Assembly (NCBI GenBank): GCA_029247365.1
Contig: JAQWLJ010000051.1
Coordinates: 1-57,290, forward strand
Direction of reading: 5' to 3'
Length of the DNA: 57,290 bases
From: Acidimicrobiales bacterium
GTDB lineage: Bacteria > Actinomycetota > Acidimicrobiia > Acidimicrobiales > Aldehydirespiratoraceae
Under the pieces are notes generated by a model. The model saw only the letters and a list, made by a program, of their open reading frames with translations. It was not told the DNA's origin and did no database searches. Positions 32,156 through 41,015 of the stretch are shown here, piece after piece (within the stretch, counting starts at the first letter, position 1; each line of letters starts with the position of its first letter). The translations under genes were made by a program, and so were the position numbers.

Positions 32156-32805
32156 GCCGAGCCATGCTCCCCCGTCCACGTCTTCGTGGCGTCAGCCATC
32201 AGGTCGCGTTCGTGTCGGCGTTGACGATGGCACCCCTGATGATCGGAGCGGCGCCTGGCGTCGCACCCCGGTTCGTCACGGCGATTTACGTCTTTGCAAT
32301 CGTCGGCCTCTTTGGCGTGAGCGCGCTCTATCACCGTCGCGACTGGGGCGAGCGGGGCCGGGCCGTCATGAAGCAGCTCGACCACTCGATGATCTTCATC
32401 ACGATCGCGGCGACCTACACGCCCATCGCCGTGTTTGCCCTCGACCACGGCACCGCGCGCTGGATCCTGCCGACCGTCTGGATCGGCGCTGCGCTCGGCA
32501 TCGTCAGCCGACTCGTGTGGATTACCGCTCCCTACCCAATCGTCGCTGCCCCATATCTCGCCCTGGGCTGGGTCGCTGTCGTGGCCCTCCCCGCACTCCT
32601 CAACGGCCTCGGCACGGCTGGGTTTGTGCTGATCGTGATCGGTGGCGGCCTGTACTCGATCGGCGCCGTCTTTTACGCGCTCCACCGCCCGAACCCGTGG
32701 CCCCACTGGTTTGGCTACCACGAAATCTTCCACCTCTTCGTGATCGGCGGCGTCACCCTTCACTACGTAGCGATCGCCTTCTACGCCATCCCCCAGGCCA
32801 CCTGA
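32152..32805 (+). CDS. PAQR/hemolysin III family membrane protein
   Basis: A 217-residue protein with seven predicted helices. The family motifs are GVSALYHRRDW, the LDHSMIFITIAATYTPIA segment with the conserved Asp and His, and HEIFHLFVIGG near the end, which together build a metal site in the membrane. Bacterial members are called hemolysin III, but they are more likely lipid hydrolases or membrane-stress proteins. It is the second gene of the MFS operon. Its TGA stop lies inside the left arm of a long inverted repeat that ends the transcript. Confidence 0.9.
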   Translation: MSRAMLPRPRLRGVSHQVAFVSALTMAPLMIGAAPGVAPRFVTAIYVFAIVGLFGVSALYHRRDWGERGRAVMKQLDHSMIFITIAATYTPIAVFALDHGTARWILPTVWIGAALGIVSRLVWITAPYPIVAAPYLALGWVAVVALPALLNGLGTAGFVLIVIGGGLYSIGAVFYALHRPNPWPHWFGYHEIFHLFVIGGVTLHYVAIAFYAIPQAT

Positions 32806-32849
32806 GAAAGGGACACGTCCTGTCTGACAGGAGGCGGCCCTTTCTCAGG
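32801..32849. terminator. Bidirectional hairpin terminator
   Basis: CCTGAGAAAGGG (32801-32812) pairs perfectly with CCCTTTCTCAGG (32838-32849), enclosing a second stem CCTGT/ACAGG with a three-base loop. It lies between the converging PAQR and enoyl-CoA hydratase genes. The T-rich CCCTTTCTC arm could serve both directions. Confidence 0.7.
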
Positions 32850-32859
32850 TTGGGTCAGG

Positions 32860-33612
32860 TCAGGTGCCGGTCCAGTTGGGTTCGCGCTTCTCAGCGAACG
32901 CCCTGGGGCCTTCCTTGGCATCGTTGCTGCCGAAGACGGCGCCCATCAGGGAAGCCTGCATCTCCCACAGCTCCGCCTCGTCGTAGCCCTGCGCTGCTGC
33001 CTTCACCAGCTTCTTGCTCGCAGCCACGGCGAGCGGAGCATTCTTGGCGATGCGTTCGGCCAACGCGAGAGCGGCATCGAGCGCGCCGCCGTCGTCGGTG
33101 ACCTGCGAGAGCAGACCGAAGTCGAGCGCATCTGGTGCCGTAATGTTGTCACCGGTGACGGCCATCTCCATTGCTTTGGCGTAGCCAATCCGGGCCGGGA
33201 GACGCATGACGCCACCCCCTGCAGCGAACAGGCCGACCTTCACTTCGCGGATACCGAACTTGGCGCTGTTGCCGGCAACCATGAGGTCGCACGACAGCGC
33301 CAGTTCGAGACCGCCGGCGATGGCAAAGCCCTCGACCGCCGCAATGAGTGGCTTCTCTGCGCCGGCCTGGATGAAGGTCTGCATCGGGCCGATGTCCTCA
33401 CCGGCCGCGAAGGCCTTGAGGTCCATGCCCGAGCTGAAGCCCTTGCCCGCTCCGGTCAGGACGCCGGCGGTGAGACCGGGATCGTCGTTGAGCTCCTGGA
33501 CAGCGTTCCACAGCCCGTGCGAGAGGTCGCCGTTGATGGCGTTCATCGCCTCGGGGCGGTTCAGCGTGATGATCATCACGCGGTCCCGCTTCTCGGTCAG
33601 GACGGCGCTCAC
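32860..33612 (-). CDS. Enoyl-CoA hydratase/isomerase
   Basis: A 250-residue crotonase-fold enzyme that adds water to trans-2-enoyl-CoA. The oxyanion-hole segments GKGFSSGMDLKAF and GFAIAGGLELALSCD are present. Both expected catalytic glutamates are visible: one in GGLELA and one in GIREVKVG. The GTG at 33612 overlaps the SDR stop by four bases. It is the last gene of the MarR-thiolase-SDR-hydratase operon, so the three enzymes provide hydration, oxidation and thiolysis steps of a beta-oxidation cycle. The chain length or special acyl group is unknown. Confidence 0.93.
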   Translation of the reverse strand: MSAVLTEKRDRVMIITLNRPEAMNAINGDLSHGLWNAVQELNDDPGLTAGVLTGAGKGFSSGMDLKAFAAGEDIGPMQTFIQAGAEKPLIAAVEGFAIAGGLELALSCDLMVAGNSAKFGIREVKVGLFAAGGGVMRLPARIGYAKAMEMAVTGDNITAPDALDFGLLSQVTDDGGALDAALALAERIAKNAPLAVAASKKLVKAAAQGYDEAELWEMQASLMGAVFGSNDAKEGPRAFAEKREPNWTGT

Positions 33613-34388
33613 TTCGGTGGCATTCGGATGCCGCCGTCGAGACGGATCGTCTCGCCGTTCATGTACGGGTTGGTGATGCACTCCATCACGCCGAAGGCAA
33701 GTTCCTCACCGGAGCCGAGACGCTTCGGGAAGAGCACCGACTGGCCGAGGTGAGCCTTGAACGCGTCGCTCTGCTCACCCTCGCCGTAGATCGGCGTGTC
33801 GATGAGACCGGGGGCGATCGTGTTGACGCGAATGCCTACGGCCGAGAGATCCCGGGCGATCGGGAGGGTCATCCCGACGACACCGCCCTTCGAGGCCGAG
33901 TAGGCGCACTGGCCGATCTGGCCGTCGAAGGCCGCAGCAGACGCCATATTGACGATGGCACCTCGACTGCCGTCGTCGTCAACTGGATCGGTCTGGGCCA
34001 TCGCACCAGCCGCCTGGCTAAGCATGTTGAACGAGCCGATCAGATTGACCTTGATCACGAACTCGAAGTTCTTGAGTTCAAACGGCACGTTGTTGCGGTC
34101 GATGGTGCGACCGGCGAACCCAAGACCTGCTGAGTTCACAAGCGAACGCAGCGGACCCATCTCCGTCGCCGCCGCAACTGCGGTCTGGGCGTCTTCGACC
34201 GAGCTGACATCGCATTTGACGAAGAGGCCACCGAGTTCGGAAGCAACGGCCTGCCCCTTCTCCTCGTTGAGGTCGGCGATGACAACGCGGGCGCCTGCGT
34301 CAGCGAGCTGACGAGCGCACGCCTCGCCGATGCCTGAGGCACCGCCGGTGACGATGGAGGAGCTGCCCTCTAGGTTCATACGTGGCAT
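33609..34388 (-). CDS. SDR dehydrogenase, likely 3-hydroxyacyl-CoA dehydrogenase
   Basis: A 259-residue short-chain dehydrogenase. The cofactor motif is TGGASGIG, with an aspartate in VVIADLNEEKG that favours NAD. The NSAGLG motif and the catalytic Ser, Tyr and Lys (NMASAAAFDG then CAYSASKGG) follow. The RTIDRNN and SVLFPKRLGSGEELAFGV segments resemble HSD17B10-like 3-hydroxyacyl-CoA dehydrogenases. The ATG shares one base with the thiolase stop, and the stop overlaps the hydratase start, so the three enzymes are translationally linked. Confidence 0.93.
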   Translation of the reverse strand: MPRMNLEGSSSIVTGGASGIGEACARQLADAGARVVIADLNEEKGQAVASELGGLFVKCDVSSVEDAQTAVAAATEMGPLRSLVNSAGLGFAGRTIDRNNVPFELKNFEFVIKVNLIGSFNMLSQAAGAMAQTDPVDDDGSRGAIVNMASAAAFDGQIGQCAYSASKGGVVGMTLPIARDLSAVGIRVNTIAPGLIDTPIYGEGEQSDAFKAHLGQSVLFPKRLGSGEELAFGVMECITNPYMNGETIRLDGGIRMPPK

Positions 34389-35560
34389 CAGGAATCGATC
34401 CTTTCAATAATGGTTCCGTTGGCGAGTCCGCCGCCTTCGCACATGGCCTGCATGCCATAGCGACCGCCGGTGCGCTCGAGTTCGTTGACAAGCGTGGTCA
34501 TCAGCTTGGCGCCGGAGCAGCCCAGCGGATGACCGAGGGCGATGGCGCCCCCGTTGACGTTGACCTTCTCGAGGTCGGCGCCGGTCTCTTTCTGCCAGGC
34601 CAGCACGACCGAGGCGAAGGCCTCGTTGATCTCGAAGAGGTCGATGTCCTCGACTGACAGGCCTGTCTTGGCCATGACCTTCTCGGTGACCGGGATCGGT
34701 CCCTTCAGCATGGTGACCGGGTCGGTGCCGGCGAGGGCGAAGCCGGTGAACTTCGCCCGAGGCTTGAGGCCAAGCTCGTCGGCCTTCTCACGGCTCATGA
34801 TCAGAACCGCAGCGGCTCCGTCGGAAATCTGTGACGAGTTACCGGCGGTGATCTTGCCGTTCTCGTCGAATGCCGGCTTCAGGTTGGCGAGGGTCTCCGG
34901 GGTGGTGTCGGGGCGGATGCCCTCGTCCCGGGTGAACATCTCGATCTCGCCGTCAGTCTCGACGGGGACCGGGACGATCTCGTTCTCGAAGCGGCCTTCG
35001 GCGGTGGCCTGCGCCGCCCGCTGCTGGCTCTGCGCCGAGAAGGTGTCGAGGTCTTCACGAGTGATGCCGTACTCATCGGCGATCATGTCGGCGCCGATGC
35101 CCTGGGCCGGCAGGCCGGTCTCGGCGTAGCGCTCGAACACCTTCGGACCAAAGGGCATGCCGAGCTCGCCCTTCGCGCCGGACGCGCCCATCGGCGTTGT
35201 GGTCATGACCTCGACACCCAGGGCGACAACGACGTCGTAGGCTCCGGCCATGACACCTTGCGCCGCAAAGTGAATCGCCTGCTGACTCGAACCGCACTGG
35301 CGGTCGACGGTGGTGGCCGGAACCGACTCGGGCCAGCCGGCGGCAAGAACGGCATTGCGGCCAAGGTTGAACGCTTGCTGTCCAACCTGGCTGACACAGC
35401 CGGTGACGACGTCATCGACAATCGCAGGGTCGATACCGGTGCGCTCTTCAAGCGCCTTCAGGACGTGAGCGCCAAGGTCGGCAGGGTGCCAATCCTTGAG
35501 CTTGCCGTTCCGCTTGCCCGCAGGCGTGCGGACGACGTCGACGATGACAGCCTCATGCAT
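34388..35560 (-). CDS. Thiolase (acetyl-CoA C-acyltransferase)
   Basis: A 390-residue thiolase. The nucleophile Cys89 lies in DRQCGSSQQA; the C-terminal GHPLGCSG and AMCEGGGLANG motifs carry the catalytic histidine and second cysteine. NEAFASV is also present. It probably cleaves 3-ketoacyl-CoA in the degradative direction, as judged from its operon with hydratase and dehydrogenase genes. The ATG at 35560 has AGGTGG upstream and overlaps the marR coding end by eight bases. Confidence 0.95.
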   Translation of the reverse strand: MHEAVIVDVVRTPAGKRNGKLKDWHPADLGAHVLKALEERTGIDPAIVDDVVTGCVSQVGQQAFNLGRNAVLAAGWPESVPATTVDRQCGSSQQAIHFAAQGVMAGAYDVVVALGVEVMTTTPMGASGAKGELGMPFGPKVFERYAETGLPAQGIGADMIADEYGITREDLDTFSAQSQQRAAQATAEGRFENEIVPVPVETDGEIEMFTRDEGIRPDTTPETLANLKPAFDENGKITAGNSSQISDGAAAVLIMSREKADELGLKPRAKFTGFALAGTDPVTMLKGPIPVTEKVMAKTGLSVEDIDLFEINEAFASVVLAWQKETGADLEKVNVNGGAIALGHPLGCSGAKLMTTLVNELERTGGRYGMQAMCEGGGLANGTIIERIDS

Positions 35561-36050
35561 GAGGTCCACCTCTTTCTTGATTGATGTTTGGGGAGGACAA
35601 GATGGCGTCGACGTTGGCGCCGAGCCGCTCGAGCAGGGATGCCAAGTGCTGGCGTTCCTCTCGACTGATCTCACGCCGGATCTCTCTTTGGAATCCGGCG
35701 TCGATCTCGTAGAACTTCTCGACCAATGCGGCACCATCAAGCGTGATGTTCACCAAACGCACGCGCCGATCGTTCGGGTGAGGATTGCGGGTCACGAGGC
35801 CTCGGACTTCGAGCCGATCGATCATCGAACCGATCGAGGCCCTACCAATGCCGACCATCTCGGCGAGCTCGGTTTGACTGCTCTCGCCGAAGTCGTTGAC
35901 GAACGCAAGCAATGACGCCTGGTTGAGATTGAGATCGATCGGCGCAAGCCGGTGATCGAAGGCTGCTGCCACCTTCCGGGCGCCCGCGATCAGCGCGATT
36001 TCGACCCGTCGCCATGACGGCGCAGCGTGAGTTTGGTCGACAGTCGCCAT
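35553..36050 (-). CDS. MarR-family transcriptional regulator
   Basis: A 165-residue MarR protein: the winged helix includes SQTELAEMVGIGRASIGSMIDRLEVRGLV and the wing DRRVRLVNIT with the conserved DxRxR. It is the first gene of the operon and therefore likely controls it. A perfect 14-base palindrome at 36061-36074 lies just upstream and touches the -10 box, a good place for autorepression relieved by an acyl-CoA or aromatic CoA. The ligand is inference. The ATG at 36050 is seven bases after TACGGT. Confidence 0.93.
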   Translation of the reverse strand: MATVDQTHAAPSWRRVEIALIAGARKVAAAFDHRLAPIDLNLNQASLLAFVNDFGESSQTELAEMVGIGRASIGSMIDRLEVRGLVTRNPHPNDRRVRLVNITLDGAALVEKFYEIDAGFQREIRREISREERQHLASLLERLGANVDAILSSPNINQERGGPHA

Positions 36051-36057
36051 GAGCAGA

Positions 36058-36074
36058 ACCGTATGGTGCCATAC
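36058..36074 (-). promoter_or_regulatory. -10 box and palindromic operator of the marR operon
   Basis: The -10 TACGGT (36063-36058) is seven bases before the ATG. The palindrome GTATGG-TG-CCATAC (36061-36074) is perfect and overlaps the -10 by three bases. A MarR dimer bound there would block RNA polymerase. Confidence 0.6.
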
Positions 36075-36171
36075 ATTCTGATCGCTGACAATCGGTCAGC
36101 GGACGATGCCGCAAGGTTGGTCGGATAACCGACGATCAGCAGCCCGCGGCGCATAGTTATCAGGTACGACA

Positions 36172-36218
36172 TATCCTAACGAAATCCCCTTCCGGGGAAA
36201 TCGGCCACAAGGGCCGAT
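36172..36218 (+). promoter_or_regulatory. Cold-shock gene -10 box and structured leader
   Basis: TATCCT at 36172-36177 would start an mRNA near 36184 with a leader of about 120 bases. The leader opens with two hairpins: TCCCC/GGGGA (36185-36198) and ATCGGCC/GGCCGAT (36200-36218). Long folded leaders are usual for cspA genes, where they act as temperature switches. The -35 is not clear. Confidence 0.45.
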
Positions 36219-36303
36219 CGAACAGCCTTGCGAGCCCGCCGGGTTCGTCGGGTCTCGGCCTTTCGGTCGAGCGATAGCAGCGATAGCAAGGAAATACCCC
36301 GCC

Positions 36304-36504
36304 ATGGCAAACGGCACCGTAAAGTTCTTCAACAACGAGAAGGGCTACGGCTTCATCTCCCGCGACGACGGCGAAGACGTCTTCGTCCACTTCTCCAACA
36401 TCGAGGGGTCCGGGTTCCGCACGCTCGAAGACGGCCAGCAGGTCGAGTTCGAGGTCGGTCCCGGCCGCAAGGGTGACGAGGCCCTCAAGGTCCGCGTGAT
36501 CTGA
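36304..36504 (+). CDS. Cold-shock protein (CspA family)
   Basis: A 66-residue single cold-shock domain that melts RNA structure. RNP1 is KGYGFISR and RNP2 is VFVHFSNI; the [18 protein letters not shown] start is canonical. AAGGAA lies about ten bases before the ATG. It is monocistronic, with its own structured leader and an intrinsic terminator about 25 bases after the stop. Confidence 0.97.
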   Translation: MANGTVKFFNNEKGYGFISRDDGEDVFVHFSNIEGSGFRTLEDGQQVEFEVGPGRKGDEALKVRVI

Positions 36505-36529
36505 CCCTCAACGACACTTCGTTCGGTTC

Positions 36530-36560
36530 GGCCCCGCTTCGGCGGGGCCGCTGCCGTTTT
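36530..36560 (+). terminator. Rho-independent terminator of the cold-shock gene
   Basis: GGCCCCGC (36530-36537) pairs with GCGGGGCC (36542-36549) around a TTCG tetraloop, followed by GCTGCCGTTTT. Confidence 0.85.
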
Positions 36561-36631
36561 CTGGGCCGCGGCGCTCGGACCATCGTCGCCTAACCGCTCC
36601 TGTGCCGACCACGTCGAACCCTGACGGACGA

Positions 36632-39460
36632 TCAGACGATCAGGTTGATCATCCGAGCCGGCACGTAGATGACCTTGCGGAGCTCGGCGCCGTCGATATG
36701 GCTGGCGACATTGACGTCGGCCATCGCTGCAGCGAGCACGGTCGCCTCGTCGGCATCGGACGCGACTGTGACCCGGCCGCGGACCTTGCCCTGGACCTGT
36801 ACCGGCAGCTCGACCTGGTCGTCAACCAACAGCGCCGGGTCGGCTTCCGGGAAGCTGGCCCACACGACTGAGCCGTCGCCACCTAGTTTGTGCCACAACT
36901 CTTCGGCCATGTGCGGGACCATGGGCGACAGCATTCGGATCATGGCATCAGCGACGATGCGAGGCGTCGGCCCGTCGATCTTGGTCACTTCGTTGTTCAG
37001 TTCGGTCATTTTGGCAATGGCGGTGTTGAACCGCAGGCCGTCCATATCAGCCCGGACACCGTCGATCGTCTTATGGAGGGCCCGGTTGAGCTCGCTCGAG
37101 GGTGCCTCGTCGCAAAGCAGCAGCCCACCGGTCGCCTCATCGACGATGTTGCGCCACACCCGCTGCAACAGCCGCTGCGAACCGACGACCGAGCGGGTCT
37201 CCCACGGACGGTCCTGATCGATCGGACCCATCGACATCTCGTACAGGCGCAACGTGTCGGCGCCGTATGCGGCATACATGTCGTCGGGTGTCACCGAGTT
37301 CTTGAGCGACTTACCCATCTTCCCAAAGCTCCGGGTGACCGGATTGCCCTTATGGGTGAATCCCGACTGTGAGTCCCCCTCAACCTCTTCTGCCTCGACG
37401 TAGATCTCTCGCTCGTCCTGGAACGCGGCGGCCTGGATATAGCCCTGGTTGATCAGCCGCTTGAACGGCTCGGGAGTGGTGACGTGGCCCAGATCGAAGA
37501 GGACCTTGTGCCAGAACCGGCTGTAGAGCAGGTGCAACACTGCGTGCTCGACGCCACCCACGTACAAGTCAACGCCACCCTCGCTCGGATTGTCGCCCCC
37601 CATCCAGTAACGCTCCGATGCTGGGTCGGCAACGGTATCGCCGCTGACCGGATCGATATAGCGCAGGTAGTACCAGCACGAGCCAGCCCATTGGGGCATG
37701 ACGTTGAGGTCGCGACGGTAGGTCTTGAGGCCATCGCCCAGGTCGAGTTCGACCGTTGCCCACTCGGTGGCGCGCCCCAGCGGCGGCTCGGGCTCTGAGC
37801 CTTCGTCGAGTTGACGTGGCGCCCAGTCGATCAGTTCGGGCAGGTTGAGCGGAAGCTGATCGTCGGGGATCGAGATCGGGTTACCGTCTTCGTCGAACAC
37901 AATCGGGATCGGCTCCCCCCAGTAGCGCTGACGGGCGAACAGCCAGTCGCGCAGCTTGGTGGTGACCGTCCCCACGCCTGCACCCTCGGCCTCGAGCCAC
38001 TCGATGATCTTCGTCTTCGCGTCAACGACAGCGAGCCCATCAAGGAAGGACGAATTCACAGCGGGGCCATCGCCGGTGTAGGCGCCATCGCCAGGAATGG
38101 CATCGTCGAAGTCGCTCGGCGGCTGCACAGTGCGAATGATTGGCAGCCCAAACTTGGTCGCGAACTCCCAGTCCCGTTCGTCCTGAGCCGGCACGGCCAT
38201 GATGGCGCCGGTGCCATAGCCCATAAGCACGTAGTCGGCGATGAACACAGGGATCGACTCGCCGTTCACCGGGTTGGTGGCGTACGAGCCGAGGAAGACG
38301 CCGGTCTTATCCTTGTTCTCTTGCCGGTCGACCTCGGTCATCTGCCCAACTCGGGCGAGGTAGGCCGCAACCGCGCCGGTCGGGGTTGCGGCTCCGCCCG
38401 TCCACCCGGGGTTGACGTCGGGGTCGTAGGCGTCGGCGGTCAGTTGATCGACCAGCGGATGCTCAGGCGCCAGCACCATGTAGGTCGCGCCAAACAAGGT
38501 GTCGGGTCGAGTCGTGAACACGTCGATGGCGTGATCACCTGCAGGGAAGCTGACCTCGGCGCCTTCGGACCGGCCGATCCAGTTGCGCTGCATTGTCTTG
38601 ATCGAGTCGGACCAGTCGAGCAGGTCGAGATCGTCGAGCAGACGGTCGGCGTACGCGGTGATGCGCATCATCCACTGCTTGAGTGGGCGCTTGAAGACGG
38701 GAAAGTTGCCGCGGTCACTGCGGCCGTCGGCGGTGACCTCTTCATTGGCCAGCACCGTGCCCAGGCCCGGGCACCAGTTGACCGGAGCTTCGGACACGTA
38801 GGCCAAGCGGTAGCCGTGCAGCACGCTGCGCTGCTCGCTCAGCGAGAGTTCGACCCAGGCGCGACCATCGGGCGTCATGCGCTCCCCCGACGCGAACTGG
38901 GCTTCGAGCTCGCTGATCGGCCGGGCCCGGCCGGCGCCGCCATCGGCCTCCGCATCGAACCACGCGTTGAAGATCTGGGCGAAGATCCACTGAGTCCAGC
39001 GGTAGTACGCCTCGTCGGTGGTGGCGATCGACCGGCGCTTGTCGTGGCCCAGCCCCAGCCGATCGAGTTGCCGGGTCATGTTCGCGATGTTGTTCTCGGT
39101 GTTGATTCGCGGATGCTCGCCAGTCTGACGGGCGTGCTCCTCAGCAGGCAGACCGAACGCATCGAAGCCCATCGTGTGGAGCACGTTGAACCCGGTCATC
39201 CGCTTGAACCTGGCGTAGACGTCGGTGGCGATGTACCCAAGCGGGTGACCGACGTGCAGACCCGACCCCGAGGGGTAGGGGAACATGTCCATGATGAACA
39301 GCTTCTCGCGATCCGCAACGCCCTGCGGATCGTCAGCGAGATGGCCGGACGGGTTGGGGGCATGGTGGATCCCGTTGGCCAGCCACTCGGCCTGCCATCG
39401 GGTCTCGAGTTCGTCGGCAGTTTCAGCGTCGTAGCGGAACTGCGGCATGTCGTCGGCCAT
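36632..39460 (-). CDS. leuS: Leucyl-tRNA synthetase
   Basis: A 942-residue class I synthetase that charges tRNA-Leu. The HIGH motif is HVGH (69-72), following YPSGSGL; the KMSKS motif is KMGKS (714-718). The editing domain is present, with [20 protein letters not shown]. The C-terminal domain ends with [10 protein letters not shown]. Length is normal for actinobacteria. No Shine-Dalgarno is visible, but a TACCCT box lies eight bases before the ATG at 39460, so the mRNA is probably leaderless. A second ATG at 39448 is a weaker alternative. Confidence 0.97.
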   Translation of the reverse strand: MADDMPQFRYDAETADELETRWQAEWLANGIHHAPNPSGHLADDPQGVADREKLFIMDMFPYPSGSGLHVGHPLGYIATDVYARFKRMTGFNVLHTMGFDAFGLPAEEHARQTGEHPRINTENNIANMTRQLDRLGLGHDKRRSIATTDEAYYRWTQWIFAQIFNAWFDAEADGGAGRARPISELEAQFASGERMTPDGRAWVELSLSEQRSVLHGYRLAYVSEAPVNWCPGLGTVLANEEVTADGRSDRGNFPVFKRPLKQWMMRITAYADRLLDDLDLLDWSDSIKTMQRNWIGRSEGAEVSFPAGDHAIDVFTTRPDTLFGATYMVLAPEHPLVDQLTADAYDPDVNPGWTGGAATPTGAVAAYLARVGQMTEVDRQENKDKTGVFLGSYATNPVNGESIPVFIADYVLMGYGTGAIMAVPAQDERDWEFATKFGLPIIRTVQPPSDFDDAIPGDGAYTGDGPAVNSSFLDGLAVVDAKTKIIEWLEAEGAGVGTVTTKLRDWLFARQRYWGEPIPIVFDEDGNPISIPDDQLPLNLPELIDWAPRQLDEGSEPEPPLGRATEWATVELDLGDGLKTYRRDLNVMPQWAGSCWYYLRYIDPVSGDTVADPASERYWMGGDNPSEGGVDLYVGGVEHAVLHLLYSRFWHKVLFDLGHVTTPEPFKRLINQGYIQAAAFQDEREIYVEAEEVEGDSQSGFTHKGNPVTRSFGKMGKSLKNSVTPDDMYAAYGADTLRLYEMSMGPIDQDRPWETRSVVGSQRLLQRVWRNIVDEATGGLLLCDEAPSSELNRALHKTIDGVRADMDGLRFNTAIAKMTELNNEVTKIDGPTPRIVADAMIRMLSPMVPHMAEELWHKLGGDGSVVWASFPEADPALLVDDQVELPVQVQGKVRGRVTVASDADEATVLAAAMADVNVASHIDGAELRKVIYVPARMINLIV

Positions 39461-39468
39461 GGGGCAAG

Positions 39469-39517
39469 AGGGTACCGGCGTGCCCAGCCCGGTCGGTGAC
39501 GGCTACCGGCCCTGGGC
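39469..39517 (-). promoter_or_regulatory. leuS -10 box with upstream dyad
   Basis: TACCCT (39474-39469) is eight bases before the leuS ATG. Just upstream an imperfect dyad has arms GCCCAG/CTGGGC (39482-39487, 39512-39517) and CCGGT/ACCGG (39489-39493, 39505-39509). If transcription starts at the -10, this dyad is DNA, not RNA, and could be a binding site. Confidence 0.4.
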
Positions 39518-39568
39518 GCCTCGTTGGCCGCAGAACAAAAGGATCAGGTCAGCACTTCCAAAAACCTG

Positions 39569-39607
39569 CTGTTCCGTGATACGGTACGATTCCACGATGC
39601 GGAACAG
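39569..39607 (+). promoter_or_regulatory. Dyad flanking the -10 of the corrinoid operon
   Basis: CTGTTCCG (39569-39576) and CGGAACAG (39600-39607) are perfect inverted repeats 23 bases apart. Between them lie overlapping TACGGT (39580-39585) and TACGAT (39585-39590) -10-like boxes. A second palindrome, AGGCA-C-TGCCT, follows at 39606-39616. This looks like a regulator site placed around the promoter. Confidence 0.45.
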
Positions 39608-39615
39608 GCACTGCC

Positions 39616-39693
39616 TTTGGGTGGAGCGGGTTTCGCATCTTCCATGTTCCACGGGCTCCTATTGGGGGAGCACTTGAGTTCCAGGAGCGGCAC
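39616..39693 (+). promoter_or_regulatory. Leader of the corrinoid operon with alternative pairings
   Basis: GCTCC at 39655-39659 can pair with any of three downstream or upstream GGAGC copies: 39623-39627, 39667-39671, or 39684-39688. The last copy is the ribosome-binding site (AGGAGC pairs with GCTCCT over six bases) just before the ATG at 39694. These exclusive pairings could switch translation on or off. It does not match the cobalamin riboswitch consensus as far as I can see. Confidence 0.4.
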
Positions 39694-40383
39694 ATGTCCG
39701 ACGAGGAAGAGATCGATCTCAGCGCACTCAACGATGAGGATCTCACCGCCCAGATGCACGACGACCTCTACGACGGTCTGGCCGAAGAGATCGAGGAGGG
39801 CACCAACATCCTCCTTTCTCGGGGTTGGGACGCGAATCGGGTCCTGAACGATGCCCTCGTTGCGGGCATGCGAATCGTCGGCATCGACTTCAGAGACGGC
39901 ATCCTCTTCGTGCCCGAGGTCCTCCTCGCAGCAAACGCTATGAAGAGCGGCATGGCGATTCTTCGCCCGTTGCTCGCTGAAACCGGCGCCGAACCAATTG
40001 GCAAGGTCGTCATTGGCACTGTGAAAGGCGACATCCACGACATCGGCAAGAACCTCGTGGGCATGATGCTCGAGGGTGCCGGCTTCGAGGTGATCGACCT
40101 CGGTATCAACACCGATGTCGACGAGTACCTCCAGGCCCTCGACGAGCACAAGCCCGACATCCTCGGCATGTCGGCCCTGCTCACCACCACAATGCCGTAC
40201 ATGAAGGTCGTCATCGACACGCTGATCGAAAAAGGCTTGCGCGACGACTTCATCGTCCTCGTGGGCGGCGCGCCGCTCAATGAGGAGTTCGGCGACGCCA
40301 TCGGCGCTGATGCTTACTGCCGCGATGCCGCAGTGGCAGCCGAGACCGCATCCGCCAAAGTCGCCGAGAAGCGCGCCGCCTAG
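39694..40383 (+). CDS. Corrinoid protein of a methyltransferase system (MttC-like)
   Basis: A 229-residue carrier of a cobalamin cofactor. Residues about 20-100 form the helical cap domain (LFVPEVLLAANAMKSG), and the Rossmann-like domain has the lower-ligand motif GDIHDIGKNLV, with DxHxxG at 113-118, SALLTTTM and VGGAPLNEEF. The acidic first 35 residues are a small addition. It would shuttle a methyl group from the MttB homologue to the folate methyltransferase in the same operon. AGGAG stands six to seven bases before the ATG. It is the first of seven genes. Confidence 0.95.
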   Translation: MSDEEEIDLSALNDEDLTAQMHDDLYDGLAEEIEEGTNILLSRGWDANRVLNDALVAGMRIVGIDFRDGILFVPEVLLAANAMKSGMAILRPLLAETGAEPIGKVVIGTVKGDIHDIGKNLVGMMLEGAGFEVIDLGINTDVDEYLQALDEHKPDILGMSALLTTTMPYMKVVIDTLIEKGLRDDFIVLVGGAPLNEEFGDAIGADAYCRDAAVAAETASAKVAEKRAA

Positions 40384-40403
40384 TCAGGGTCGGCAGACGA
40401 GCC

Positions 40404-41015
40404 ATGAGCGAGGCGCCCCGGGTTCTCATCCTGGCCTGTGGGGCACTTGCCCGCGAGATCCGCGACATCGCCCGACTCCACGAACTCAGCAATGTCACGC
40501 TCGAATGCCTTCCGGCAATCCTGCACAACCGTCCGACGGAGATTCCCAACGTGGTCCGTGAACGGCTCAACCGGGCCCGGGGTGACTACGACCGCATCCT
40601 TCTCGGCTACGCCGACTGCGGCACCGCCGGGGAACTGCACGACATTGCCGCCCAGGAGGGCATCGAGATGCTCCCCGGGGCGCACTGCTACCAGTTCTTC
40701 GCCGGCGAGCAGGTCTTCGACGAAATGCACGGCAATGACCCGACCGCCTTCTACCTGACCGACTATCTGGTCAAGCACTTCGACCGCCTGATCATGGAGA
40801 ACCTCGGCATCGAAGCCCATCCCGAACTCCGGGACATGTACTTCGGGAACTACACGAAGATGATCTACCTCGCACAGACCAACGACCCTGACCTCGACAA
40901 ACAGGCGCAGGCCTGCGCGGTCACGCTCAGACTTTCATTTGAACGGGTGCGGACCACCTACGGTGACCTCGAACCGGCTGTGGTACAGATCGCACGCAGG
41001 AGGGAAAGCGTCTGA
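40404..41015 (+). CDS. DUF1638 protein of the corrinoid operon
   Basis: A 203-residue protein of the DUF1638 family, often found beside corrinoid methyltransferases but without a known reaction. It has cysteines at 12 (ILACGALAREI), 35, 72 (YADCGTAGEL) and 95 (GAHCYQFFAG); those in the conserved blocks could bind a metal, a cobalt ligand or a nucleophile. It lies 20 bases after the corrinoid gene, and its stop shares one base with the next start. A role in loading or repairing the corrinoid is possible but is inference. Confidence 0.88.
   Translation: MSEAPRVLILACGALAREIRDIARLHELSNVTLECLPAILHNRPTEIPNVVRERLNRARGDYDRILLGYADCGTAGELHDIAAQEGIEMLPGAHCYQFFAGEQVFDEMHGNDPTAFYLTDYLVKHFDRLIMENLGIEAHPELRDMYFGNYTKMIYLAQTNDPDLDKQAQACAVTLRLSFERVRTTYGDLEPAVVQIARRRESV

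Noticed and set aside
37811-39499. A plus-strand open frame of 562 codons opposite leuS
   Set aside because: It is an antisense mirror of a clear leucyl-tRNA synthetase; the long frame follows from high G+C and codon bias, and its translation has no recognisable domain.
39540-39693. Cobalamin riboswitch upstream of the corrinoid operon
   Set aside because: I looked for the B12-box and the GCCACT core and did not find them in the right order, so I report only an unnamed structured leader.
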